From Anaerolineae bacterium (GTDB taxonomy: Bacteria > Chloroflexota > Anaerolineae > Promineifilales > Promineifilaceae), in contig JADLAX010000058.1 in NCBI GenBank assembly GCA_020848035.1, positions 37,088-101,087 of the forward strand: a DNA stretch of 64,000 nucleotides. Direction: 5' to 3'. This document shows positions 15,551-23,238 of the stretch, piece after piece. The translations under genes and the position numbers were made by a program. Below the pieces are notes generated by a model. The model had not been told where the DNA came from. It made no database searches and saw only the letters and a program-made list of their open reading frames with translations. Positions within the stretch are counted from its first letter, which is position 1. Every line of letters starts with the position of its first letter.

Positions 15551-16393
15551 ATGCGCATATTAATCACCGGCGGTGCGGGCCAGTTGGGAACCGCGCTGCA
15601 AACGGAACTCACCCAACATGAACTTTTCCCCATAGATTTGCCCCAGGTTGACATAACAGACCGCGAGGCGCTGTTTGCCAACGTTGCCGACACCAAACCC
15701 GACCTCATCATCCACTGCGCCGCCTACACCAATGTGGACGGCTGCGCCAAAGATCCGGTCCTGGCCTACAAGGTCAACGGCCTGGGCACGCAAAACGTGG
15801 CCCTGGCCTGCCAGCAGTTTGGCGCGACAATGGTGCACATCAGCACCAACGAGGTATTTGCCGGGGACAACCCGGCCGGGTACGAGGAGTGGATGCCGTT
15901 GAGCGCGGTGAACGCATACGGCCGTTCCAAAGCCGCCGCCGAGGTTCATGTCAAAAACATCCTGTCGAAGTTCTACATCGTGCGCCCCGCCTGGCTGTAT
16001 GCGCCACACGGCCGTAACTTCATCCACGCCATCCTCGACCGCGCCCGCAGCACCGGCCAGCTCCGCGTCGTCACCGACGAGATCGGCAACCCCACCTACG
16101 CCAAAGACCATGCCCAAGCCATCGGCCAGCTCATCACGACGGAGCAGTACGGCATTTACCACTTTGTGAATTACGGCAGCTGCTCGCGCTGGCAGTTTGC
16201 TAACGAAATTTTGCGCCTGGCCGGGCTGACCGAGGTGGTGAATACGCCCATTTTAGGCAAGGAATTTAAACGGCCGTCCACGCCCCCACCCTTCGGCACC
16301 ATCCACAACATTGCGGGCAAAGCGATTGGGATCGAATTACGGCCGTGGCAGGAAGCGCTAGCTGAGTACATTCAAGAATTTGTAATTGAGTAA
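15551..16393 (+). CDS. rfbD: dTDP-4-dehydrorhamnose reductase (RmlD) family protein
   Basis: A 280-aa extended SDR. It opens with MRILITGGAGQLGTALQTEL (Rossmann glycine motif), has the RmlD signature DITDREALFANVADTKPDLIIHCAAYTNVDGCAKDP and the catalytic YGRSKAAAE (YxxxK), then RPAWLYAPHGRNFI. RmlD reduces dTDP-4-dehydrorhamnose to dTDP-L-rhamnose for cell-surface glycans. The other rml genes are not in the window. Glycosyltransferase genes lie about 4 kb downstream. The TAA stop lies inside the first unit of a 15-nt tandem repeat. Confidence 0.88.
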   Translation: MRILITGGAGQLGTALQTELTQHELFPIDLPQVDITDREALFANVADTKPDLIIHCAAYTNVDGCAKDPVLAYKVNGLGTQNVALACQQFGATMVHISTNEVFAGDNPAGYEEWMPLSAVNAYGRSKAAAEVHVKNILSKFYIVRPAWLYAPHGRNFIHAILDRARSTGQLRVVTDEIGNPTYAKDHAQAIGQLITTEQYGIYHFVNYGSCSRWQFANEILRLAGLTEVVNTPILGKEFKRPSTPPPFGTIHNIAGKAIGIELRPWQEALAEYIQEFVIE

Positions 16394-16440
16394 TTGGTAA
16401 TTGAGTAATTGGTAATTGAGTAACTGGTAATTGGGTAATT
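16382..16440. repeat. Four tandem 15-nt GTAATTGAGTAATTG units
   Basis: Units start at 16382, 16397, 16412 and 16427 with few changes. The first supplies the TAA stop of the rmlD-like gene. An inverted copy (ATTACTCAATTAC) lies at 16930-16944, beyond the AT-rich gene. Confidence 0.85.
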
Positions 16441-16462
16441 TGCAATACTTCAGGAAGGAACC

Positions 16463-16855
16463 ATGGAAAAACCATTGCAAAGAAATTACGTGAAAGCTAC
16501 AGATAAAGAGACTGGGCCACCTCGTTACTCGAAAAATTGGCTAATCGCCAAAAGAGCGTTTTTTGAGGTTTATTCTGATCGATTAGAAATAGGGAACTGG
16601 ATTATCCCGTACAATGAAATTCAAGATATCGTGCTATTTGAAACCAAACAGGGACTCTTTTCCGTTCATTTATTACAAATTGAAACAACCGAGAAAAACT
16701 ACCAAATCGGTTTCAATCCTTGGGTTAATCCGATTGAATATATTCCGTTAGAAGTCAGGCGAGAAAAAGTTCAAATGCAATATTCTTATTTCTCAATTGC
16801 CCTGCGTCTCACTTTAGCGACTTACTTACTTTTGAAGATTTTGGAACAATTTTAA
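16463..16855 (+). CDS. AT-rich orphan protein, unknown function
   Basis: A 130-aa protein I do not recognise. A pattern of alternating strands (RAFFEVYSDRLEIGNWIIPYNEIQDIVLFETKQGLFSVHLLQIETTEKNYQIG, given here only as its outline) suggests a PH-like fold of the kind used by small bacterial membrane-associated proteins. A hydrophobic helix near the C-terminus (ALRLTLATYLLLKIL) could contact a membrane. AGGAAGG lies just before the ATG. Base composition is far more AT-rich than both neighbours, codon choice differs, and ACGGCCGT is absent, which suggests recent gain. Tandem repeats lie on both sides in opposite orientation. Confidence 0.7.
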   Translation: MEKPLQRNYVKATDKETGPPRYSKNWLIAKRAFFEVYSDRLEIGNWIIPYNEIQDIVLFETKQGLFSVHLLQIETTEKNYQIGFNPWVNPIEYIPLEVRREKVQMQYSYFSIALRLTLATYLLLKILEQF

Positions 16856-16959
16856 GAATTTGAGGTAAACAATTCCTCTGAATGACAAGATGTGGTGATC
16901 GAGAAATTAGGCAATTCACCATCACTCAAATTACTCAATTACTACCTGAAAGGAATCAA

Positions 16960-19002
16960 ATGAGTACAAACCCCACTCCCCCCATCGCCGCCATCAAACC
17001 GAAAGAACTAACCATCCACGGACACACCCGCGTTGACAACTACTTCTGGCTGCGCGAGCGGGAAAATCCGGAAGTGATTACCTACCTGGAGTCCGAAAAC
17101 GCCTACACCGAGGCGATAATGGCCCACACCAAGCCGCTGCAAGAAGCGCTGTATACGGAGATGGTCGGCCGTATCCAGGAAACCGACAGCACCGCCCCGA
17201 TAAAAAAAGGGGAATACTTCTACTACGACCGCACCGAAGCGGGCCAGCAGTACAAAATCCACTGCCGCAAATATGGCTCGCTGGATGCCTCCGAAGAGAT
17301 TTTGCTCGATGAAAACGCGCTGGCCGCCGAGACCAAATATTTTAAGCTCGGCATCTTCCAGGTCAGCCCCAACCAGCAGCTGCTGGCCTACTCCACGGAC
17401 ACGACTGGCGGCGAGCGGTATACCCTGGTTGTCAAAAACCTGGCCACCGGCGAGATGCTGGCCGACGCCGTGCCCGACACCTTCTACTCGGTGGAATGGG
17501 CCAACGACAACCGGACGTTGTTCTACAACAAACAAAACGACGTCTGGCGCAGCGACAGAGTTTTCCGCCACACGCTGGGCAGCGACGCCAGCGAGGACGT
17601 GGAAATCTTCCACGAAGAGGATGAGCTGTTCAACGTCTCCATGCACAAAACTCGGGATGACGCCTACATCGTCATCACCTGCCACAGCATGGAAACCACC
17701 GAGCAGCACTTCCTGAATGCCGACACGCCCGACGATGGCCTGACGCTGCTGGCACCGCGCAAACGGGGCTGGCGTTACTTCCTCAACCATCGCCAGGGGG
17801 AATTTTTCATCCTGTCCAACGAAGAGGCGCGCAACAACAAGTTGATGGTAACGGCCGTTGCCAACCTCACCCCGGAAAACTGGCAAACGTTCATCCCCCA
17901 CAACCCGGACAAGCTGCTGGAAAATGTGGACGTGTTTGCCGATCATTTGGTGGTGTACGGCCGTTTCAACGGCCTGCACACCCTGGACATTCACAGCTTC
18001 AGCGGCAGCATTCGCCAGCCGGTGCAGTTCCCCGAACCCGTCTACGCCATCCAGGTCAGCGACAACCCCGAGTTTGTCACCGACCGGCTGCGTTTTGTCT
18101 ACACCTCGCTCACCACCGCCGACACCACCGTGGAGCTGGACATGGACACGCTGGAATGGCACAAAATCAAGCAGCTCCCCGTGCTCGGCGGCTACGATCC
18201 GGCCAACTACCAGGCGGAACGCACCTTCGCCACCGCCCCCGACGGCACCCAGGTGCCCATTTCGCTGGTGTATCGCAAGGGGCTGGTGCGCGACGGCCGT
18301 AATCCCTGCCTGCTCTACGGCTACGGCTCGTACGGCGCCAGCATGTCGCCCAGCTTCGACCAAAAGCGGCTCAGCCTGATCGATCGCGGCTTTATTTACG
18401 CCATCGCCCACATTCGCGGCGGCCAGGAGATGGGGCGGCACTGGTACGACCAGGGCAAATGGCTGCACAAAAAGAACACGTTCACCGATTTTATTGCCTG
18501 TGCGCGGCACCTGATACATGAAAAATATACAAGTCGGGAGAAGTTGGCGGTAAACGGCCGTTCCGCGGGCGGCCTGCTCATGGGGGCGGTCACGGTGATG
18601 GCCCCCGAGCTGTTCAAAGTCGTTGTGGCGGGCGTGCCGTTTGTCGATGTCGTCTCCACCATGCTGGACGAATCAATCCCGCTCACCGTCGGCGAATTTG
18701 AGGAGTGGGGCAATCCCAAGGAGGAAGCGTACTACAATTACATGGTCTCTTACTCCCCCTACGACAACACCGAGGCCAAGGCGTACCCCAACATCCTCAT
18801 CACCGCCGGCCTCAACGACCCGCGCGTGCAGTACTGGGAACCGGCCAAGTGGGCCGCCAGGCTGCGCGCCGTCAAAACCGACAACAACCTGCTCCTGCTC
18901 AAAACCCACATGGGCGCGGGACACTTTGCCTCAAGCGGCCGTTACGATTACCTGAAGGACATCGCCTTCGAATATGCATTTATTTTGGAAAACATCCCGT
19001 AG
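16960..19002 (+). CDS. ptrB: Oligopeptidase B (S9A prolyl oligopeptidase family)
   Basis: A 680-aa serine peptidase that cleaves peptides after Lys/Arg in the cytoplasm. It has the N-terminal seven-bladed propeller region (about 70-415) and an alpha/beta hydrolase domain with CLLYGYGSYGAS, RGGQEMGRHWYDQGK and the nucleophile elbow NGRSAGGLLMG (Ser535), Asp620 in LNDPRV and His655 in GAGHFAS. ATG 16960 follows AAAGGA by 6 nt. The GRS of the active-site motif is coded across an ACGGCCGT copy. The final TAG is the GTAG foot of a REP palindrome. Confidence 0.94.
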   Translation: MSTNPTPPIAAIKPKELTIHGHTRVDNYFWLRERENPEVITYLESENAYTEAIMAHTKPLQEALYTEMVGRIQETDSTAPIKKGEYFYYDRTEAGQQYKIHCRKYGSLDASEEILLDENALAAETKYFKLGIFQVSPNQQLLAYSTDTTGGERYTLVVKNLATGEMLADAVPDTFYSVEWANDNRTLFYNKQNDVWRSDRVFRHTLGSDASEDVEIFHEEDELFNVSMHKTRDDAYIVITCHSMETTEQHFLNADTPDDGLTLLAPRKRGWRYFLNHRQGEFFILSNEEARNNKLMVTAVANLTPENWQTFIPHNPDKLLENVDVFADHLVVYGRFNGLHTLDIHSFSGSIRQPVQFPEPVYAIQVSDNPEFVTDRLRFVYTSLTTADTTVELDMDTLEWHKIKQLPVLGGYDPANYQAERTFATAPDGTQVPISLVYRKGLVRDGRNPCLLYGYGSYGASMSPSFDQKRLSLIDRGFIYAIAHIRGGQEMGRHWYDQGKWLHKKNTFTDFIACARHLIHEKYTSREKLAVNGRSAGGLLMGAVTVMAPELFKVVVAGVPFVDVVSTMLDESIPLTVGEFEEWGNPKEEAYYNYMVSYSPYDNTEAKAYPNILITAGLNDPRVQYWEPAKWAARLRAVKTDNNLLLLKTHMGAGHFASSGRYDYLKDIAFEYAFILENIP

Positions 19003-19256
19003 GGGGCGTAGGGGCGAGGCGGTTGGCCACGATCTTAAAAACACCGGCTCAACACCCCCTCCAACCGCCTCGCCCCCCGGCAGAACAACCACCATTTTGG
19101 CATAGACGGCCGTTACCTAAAATTTCGGTGTGCCAGACGTGGTATTGGTGAAATGCAATGGTGATGATCACCTGAACCAGGGCGAGGCAGGTGGTGGGAA
19201 GGTGTTGGAAGATGCCAGGGGGTTGGCCACCTGCCTCGCCCCTACGACACGGCCGT
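18999..19256. repeat. Left compound REP unit flanking the RAYT gene
   Basis: Two hairpins in a row. The first has arms GGGGCGAGGCGGTTGG (19011) and CCAACCGCCTCGCCCC (19062). The second has GGGCGAGGCAGGTGG (about 19181) and CCACCTGCCTCGCCCC (about 19228) ending CTAC. GTAG marks the left foot. A diverged direct copy of the whole unit lies at 19827-20101. Confidence 0.88.
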
Positions 19257-19258
19257 CT

Positions 19259-19801
19259 TCATTTGGTGTCGATGTATGTCATTTGGGTGAACAACCGGTC
19301 CAAATTGTCTCGATTGCGGGCATGGCGGATGGGATTTTCCCGGATGTACCGGCGTACATTTTCCAACTCCCGTTCACTGCGAATAATCCGTTCATAATAC
19401 CCACGCTGCCAAACCTGAAAATCGGTACCAGACAGCTTCAGCACTGCCTTGACCCGCTTGGTCACCAACATTTTGTAATTGCCCACAATCGCCCCTACCG
19501 AACCGGGCTGCAACGTTGTGAAATTGGGTTCTGCACCCTCCGGCGTAGTAAGCCCAATGAGGCCGTGCTGGTGATCCCACATCAGGATCGATTCATCCAA
19601 CACCACGTGTCTGGCATGATCTTGCTGGGGAATGTAGTCCCAGGCCATTGTGGCAATTTCGCGCAGCTGCGGATTGGCAAACAAATTTTGGCGGTTGTGC
19701 GTGCAAAACGTCACAAAATAGAGCCCTGACCTGGCGTAATCCCAATTTTGCAGCCGAATAGACCGTCGGTGATGTTTCTGCGGATTAAATTGACGCGACA
19801 T
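19259..19801 (-). CDS. RAYT-type Y1 transposase (REP-associated tyrosine transposase)
   Basis: A 180-aa HUH-class protein of the IS200/RAYT group. The opening IRLQNWDYARSGLYFVTFCTHNR is the family start, MWDHQHGLIGL carries the HxH metal pair, and YYERIIRSERELENVRRYIRENP has the catalytic Tyr helix. I start at ATG 19801; a TTG at 19807 is also possible. RAYTs cut single-stranded REP hairpins with a GTAG foot. This gene sits between two direct copies of such a compound REP unit, so it is probably the enzyme behind the GTAG palindromes here. It appears intact. Confidence 0.9.
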   Translation of the reverse strand: MSRQFNPQKHHRRSIRLQNWDYARSGLYFVTFCTHNRQNLFANPQLREIATMAWDYIPQQDHARHVVLDESILMWDHQHGLIGLTTPEGAEPNFTTLQPGSVGAIVGNYKMLVTKRVKAVLKLSGTDFQVWQRGYYERIIRSERELENVRRYIRENPIRHARNRDNLDRLFTQMTYIDTK

Positions 19802-19826
19802 ACCCAAATTTTATCCAACACCCCCC

Positions 19827-20101
19827 GTAGGGGCGAGGCGGTTGGCCTCGATCACCCAAAACCAGCGAATCCTACCCTCCAACCGCCTCGCCCCCGGCAG
19901 AACAACCACCCTGCTGGCATAAACCGGCCCTGGACAATAATCTTCTGGTCGACCAGAAATGGGGCGAGGCAGGTGGTGGGGAGGCGCTGGTGAAATGCCA
20001 GGATGTTGGTCGTCTGCACCAGGGGGCGAGGCAGGTGGAGGAGAGGCGCTGGTGAAATGCCAGGGGGTTGGCCACCTGCCTCGCCCCTACCAGACGGCCG
20101 T
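19827..20101. repeat. Right compound REP unit flanking the RAYT gene; fills the gap to the glycosyltransferase
   Basis: The 340-nt gap 19802-20141 is almost wholly repeat. It has GTAGGGGCGAGGCGGTTGG facing CCAACCGCCTCGCCCC, then two GGCGAGGCAGGTGG units (about 19972 and 20028) facing CCACCTGCCTCGCCCCTAC at 20071-20089. It matches 18999-19256 in direct orientation, including the shared GGCAGAACAACCACC stretch. Confidence 0.88.
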
Positions 20102-20141
20102 TTTTTGATGGAAACGGCCGTTCCCCATACAATCTTACCCC

Positions 20142-21107
20142 ATGCCCAAAATCTCCATCATCATCCCCCACCTCAACAAAAAAGAGCTGCTCGACGACTG
20201 CCTGGGCGCGCTGCGCCGCCAGACCTTTACCGACTTCGAGGTGCTGTTGGTAGACAACGGTTCCAGCGACGGCACCCAGGCATACCTGCGCGACCACTTC
20301 CCCGACGTGCGCCTCATCGAGCTGGGGCGGAATTTTGGCTTTACCGGCGCGTGCAACGCCGGTTGGCAGGCGTCCCACGGCGAGATCATCATCCTGCTCA
20401 ACAACGACACCGAAGTTGATCCTGACTGGTTACACGAAATCTGGCACACGTTTGCGCAAAATCCGCAGGTGGGCAGCGTCGCCAGCAAAATGCTGCTGTT
20501 TGACCAGCGGGACACCTTCCACACCGCCGGGGATTTCTACCGCGTGGACGGCATTCCCGGCAATCGCGGCGTCTGGCAAAAGGATGTGGGGCAGTTCGAC
20601 CAAATCGAGCCGATATTCAGCGCCTGCGGCGGCTCGTCCGCCTATCGGCGCACCATGTTGGACCAAATCGGCTTCCTCGACGACGATTTTTTCTTCAGCT
20701 GCGAAGATGTAGACATCGGTTGGCGGGCGCAGCTGGCGGGCTGGCAGGTGCTGTACGTGCCCACGGCCGTTGTCTACCACAAGCTCAAAGCCACCGGCGG
20801 CTCGGTCGTGGGCAGTTATTATGACGGCCGTAATTTCCTCTACCTCATCTGGAAAAATTACCCAACACCCTTATTACGCAATTACTGGAAAGATATCCTC
20901 AAAGCCCAACTCAAGATCACCCGTGACGCATTACGCGCCTGGCGCGGTGAAGCCGCCCGCGCTCGCCTGCGCGGCCAGCTCGCCGGACTATGGGGCATCT
21001 TTAAAATGTGGCCCAAGCGCCGCCAGGTCCAGGCTCTCCGACGGGTAGACGACGATTCCCTGACGGCCGTTCTCACCCCGGTTGACGATCCCCCTGCTGG
21101 CGGGTAA
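20142..21107 (+). CDS. Glycosyltransferase family 2 (rhamnosyltransferase-like)
   Basis: A 321-aa GT-A enzyme. It starts ISIIIPHLNKKELLDDCLGAL, has the nucleotide-sugar core VDNGSSDGT and the DxD-type LLNNDTEVDP, then the acceptor-side FFFSCEDVDIGWRAQLAGW (ED motif). It resembles WbbL/RfbF-type rhamnosyltransferases that build surface polysaccharides, which fits the RmlD homologue upstream, but sugar and acceptor are not fixed by sequence. The C-terminal 60 residues are basic and may touch the membrane. No clear Shine-Dalgarno before the ATG. Confidence 0.9.
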   Translation: MPKISIIIPHLNKKELLDDCLGALRRQTFTDFEVLLVDNGSSDGTQAYLRDHFPDVRLIELGRNFGFTGACNAGWQASHGEIIILLNNDTEVDPDWLHEIWHTFAQNPQVGSVASKMLLFDQRDTFHTAGDFYRVDGIPGNRGVWQKDVGQFDQIEPIFSACGGSSAYRRTMLDQIGFLDDDFFFSCEDVDIGWRAQLAGWQVLYVPTAVVYHKLKATGGSVVGSYYDGRNFLYLIWKNYPTPLLRNYWKDILKAQLKITRDALRAWRGEAARARLRGQLAGLWGIFKMWPKRRQVQALRRVDDDSLTAVLTPVDDPPAGG

Positions 21108-21147
21108 CATTGCCCTCCTGACTATGAAGATGCAACAGGAAGAGCCA

Positions 21148-21927
21148 ATGAAACCGTATTTATCCGTGATCATCCCCGCCTACAACGAGGAAAAGCGCAT
21201 CGGCCAGACGCTAACGGCCGTTTACACCTACCTCACGGCCCAGCCCTTCAGTTGGGAACTGCTCATCGTGCTCGACGGATCCAGGGACAACACGGCTGGC
21301 GTCATTGAACAGTTTGCCCAGGGCAGAGAAAACATCCGCTGGATCGACCGCAAGGAAAATATGGGCAAAGGGTTCACCGTGCGCCAGGGCATGCTGGCCG
21401 CCCGCGGCGACATTCGCCTCTTCACCGACGCCGACAACTCCACCGACATGAGCCATTTTGACCGGATGAAACCGCTGTTCGACGAGGGTGCCAGCGTCGT
21501 CATTTGCTCGCGGGATGGCAAGGACGCCCAGGGGGCGGTGCAGGCCCGGCCGCAGCCGTTCCTCAAGCGGGTGTTGGGCAACTCGGGCAACCTGTTTGTG
21601 CAGCTTATGGCTGTGCCCGGCATTTGGGACACCCAATGCGGCTTCAAGGCATTCCGCGCCGCCGCCGCCGAGCAAATTTTCGCCATTTCGCAAATCAACC
21701 GCTGGGGCTTCGACATGGAAGCGCTGGCTCTGGCCCGTCGCTTTGGCCACAAAATCCACGTCATCGCCGCCAACTGGCACGATGCCGAAGGCACGCACGT
21801 GACGCTGGGCGGCTACCTGGGCACCTTCTGGGAAGCGGTCAAAATCCGCTGGAATCTGCTCAGCGGCGTCTACACCCGGCAAGAAAAACGCCAGGCCACT
21901 GCCAAACCCCACCCCACCCCAAAATAA
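21148..21927 (+). CDS. Glycosyltransferase family 2 (dolichyl-phosphate glucosyltransferase-like)
   Basis: A 259-aa GT2 protein opening YLSVIIPAYNEEKRIGQTL, with the catalytic TDADNSTD and the polyprenyl-phosphate-group motif FKAFRAAAAEQIF followed by WGFDMEALALARRFG. This is the DPM/ALG5-like branch, which moves a sugar onto a polyprenyl phosphate. There is no C-terminal membrane helix. AGGAAG about 6 nt ahead sets the start at ATG 21148. It follows the first GT2 gene by 40 nt on the same strand and is probably co-transcribed. Confidence 0.9.
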   Translation: MKPYLSVIIPAYNEEKRIGQTLTAVYTYLTAQPFSWELLIVLDGSRDNTAGVIEQFAQGRENIRWIDRKENMGKGFTVRQGMLAARGDIRLFTDADNSTDMSHFDRMKPLFDEGASVVICSRDGKDAQGAVQARPQPFLKRVLGNSGNLFVQLMAVPGIWDTQCGFKAFRAAAAEQIFAISQINRWGFDMEALALARRFGHKIHVIAANWHDAEGTHVTLGGYLGTFWEAVKIRWNLLSGVYTRQEKRQATAKPHPTPK

Positions 21928-21963
21928 CCTTTTAAGACCATCCGGCCGATGCAAAAAGCATTC

Positions 21964-22027
21964 TATCAACAGATTTCGCAGATTTCGCAGATGAAAGATT
22001 CGTTCAATCTGCGTAATCTTTGATTGG
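21964..22027. repeat. CAGATTTCGCAGATT-type inverted repeat
   Basis: CAGATTTCGCAGATTTCGCA faces CAATCTGCGTAATCTTTGAT. The same family is at 34648-34706 and, as one arm only, 44672-44706. It lies just before rnhB. Confidence 0.8.
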
Positions 22028-22032
22028 TTCTT

Positions 22033-22656
22033 ATGGCAGATTTGGCGCTGGAAACGGCCGTTTCCCAACAACACCACTTCACCCACATCGCCGGTATCGA
22101 CGAGGCCGGGCGCGGCGCGCTGGCTGGCCCGGTGGTGGCCGCCGCCGTCATCCTGCCGCTCAACGACAGCATCGAAACGCAGCTCCTCGGCGTGAACGAT
22201 TCCAAGCAGCTCACCGCCGCCCAGCGCGAAACCTTGTTTGACCTCATCTGCCAGCACGCCCTGGCCTACAGCATTGGTCTGGAACCGGCGGCGGTAATCG
22301 ACCAGATTGGCATCCTGCCCGCCAACAAGCTGGCGATGGTGACGGCCGTATCCCACCTCACCCCCCCACCGGAATTTTTGCTGATAGACGGCCGTATCCG
22401 CCTACCCCAGCTCAACATTCCGCAAAAAGCCATCGTGCGCGGTGACAGCCAGAGCCTGAGCATTGCCGCTGCCTCCATCCTGGCCAAGGTCACCCGCGAC
22501 CGGCTGATGGTGGAGTTGGATCGACACTATCCCGCCTATGGCTTTGCCCAACACAAAGGGTACGGCACCGAGTTCCACCGCGCCGCCATTGCCCAATTTG
22601 GCCCCTGCCCGGAACACCGCCACTCCTTCGCCCCCATTCGCCCGCCGCTGCTGTAG
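22033..22656 (+). CDS. rnhB: Ribonuclease HII
   Basis: A 207-aa RNase HII, which cuts RNA in RNA-DNA hybrids and at single ribonucleotides. The catalytic opening GIDEAGRGALAGPVVAAAVIL (two acidic residues), ASILAKVTRDRLM and YGFAQHKGYGT are present, and the protein ends near RHSFAP as usual. No strong Shine-Dalgarno before ATG 22033; the leader is a repeat element. The TAG stop is part of the GTAG foot of a perfect palindrome. Confidence 0.94.
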   Translation: MADLALETAVSQQHHFTHIAGIDEAGRGALAGPVVAAAVILPLNDSIETQLLGVNDSKQLTAAQRETLFDLICQHALAYSIGLEPAAVIDQIGILPANKLAMVTAVSHLTPPPEFLLIDGRIRLPQLNIPQKAIVRGDSQSLSIAAASILAKVTRDRLMVELDRHYPAYGFAQHKGYGTEFHRAAIAQFGPCPEHRHSFAPIRPPLL

Positions 22657-22680
22657 GGCAATAGCGCGCTATTGCCCTAC
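22653..22680. repeat. Perfect 28-nt GTAG palindrome at the rnhB stop codon
   Basis: Arms GTAGGGCAATAGCG and CGCTATTGCCCTAC are exact complements. The TAG stop of rnhB lies within the GTAG foot. Confidence 0.92.
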
Positions 22681-22684
22681 TGAG

Positions 22685-22787
22685 CTCGTTCTACGCTCCG
22701 CGTGGGATGAAGATCGGGACGCTCCAGCGTCCCCTTCGCGGCGCAGAGCGCCGACCCCAGCATTCCCACGCCGAGCGTGGGAACGAG
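22685..22787. repeat. Inverted repeat with CTCGTT...AACGAG ends
   Basis: CTCGTTCTACGCTCCGCGTG faces CCACGCCGAGCGTGGGAACGAG, with an inner GACGCTCCAGCGTC hairpin. A common style of intergenic repeat. Confidence 0.75.
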
Positions 22788-22828
22788 AAAATACATCCAT
22801 TGCTTCATTTGGTCTCTCCTTACGACAA

Positions 22829-22858
22829 TTGCACTTTTCCTTTAGCAACGATTATAAT
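22829..22858 (+). promoter_or_regulatory. Promoter of the antitoxin gene
   Basis: TTGCAC at 22829-22834 and a perfect TATAAT at 22853-22858 with an 18-nt spacer; the start codon follows 28 nt later. Confidence 0.7.
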
Positions 22859-22886
22859 GGACGCACAGTGCAAGAAGGACAAAACC

Positions 22887-23129
22887 ATGCAACGATTTAA
22901 CGAAGAAGAAATTTTACGGAATGATGCCAAAGAGCGCCTACAGCGTCTTTCGGTGGATCGCCTGCGCGTGGCCAATGATTTTTTGGCTTACCTGGAAGAG
23001 CGCGAAGAAAACGAAGCCACCGAAGAACTGCTAAACATCGAAGGCTTCCGCGAAGCGTTTGCCGAAGCGGTTGAAGAGGTCGAATTGGAAAAAACCGTTC
23101 TGTTAACTTCCATTCGTCGAAATGTATGA
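22887..23129 (+). CDS. Antitoxin-like protein upstream of a truncated RelE
   Basis: An 80-aa acidic helical protein (RLQRLSVDRLRVANDFLAYLEEREENEATEELL) of the kind found as small antitoxins paired with RelE-type toxins; no DNA-binding motif is obvious. AAGAAGGA lies about 8 nt before the ATG. Its last 8 nt overlap the start of the toxin fragment, the usual arrangement of antitoxin-toxin operons. With the toxin broken, it is now an orphan. Confidence 0.75.
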   Translation: MQRFNEEEILRNDAKERLQRLSVDRLRVANDFLAYLEEREENEATEELLNIEGFREAFAEAVEEVELEKTVLLTSIRRNV

Positions 23130-23238
23130 AATCCGCTTAAGCAAAAAAGCTCAGCAGGTTTATGAGAAGGCAGATAAACCGGTGGTGCAAAAGCTAAACC
23201 GCTGCTTCGATCATTTAGCCCAAAATCCCCACACATGA
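23122..23238 (+). pseudogene. Truncated RelE-family toxin, 38 codons
   Basis: The frame ATG-TAT-GAA reads MYEIRLSKKAQQVYEKADKP and on to NRCFDHLAQNPHT before a stop. This matches the first about 38 residues of RelE/ParE-type toxins (about 85-95 aa), which normally continue NIKRLKG and end with the catalytic residues. The rest is missing: the sequence runs straight into the start of the TrmH-family gene, whose ATG overlaps the stop. So a deletion joined the two genes. The fragment lacks the active site and should be harmless. Confidence 0.85.

Noticed and set aside
17008..18519. 503-codon open frame on the minus strand
   Set aside because: Antisense shadow of the oligopeptidase B gene; Gly/Val-rich with no recognisable domain.
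21211..22356. 381-codon minus-strand frame
   Set aside because: Spans the antisense of two real genes and a repeat; no domain.
22653..22787. attC-type integron sites
   Set aside because: No integrase and no R-box/L-box pattern; the palindromes are better explained as REP-type elements.
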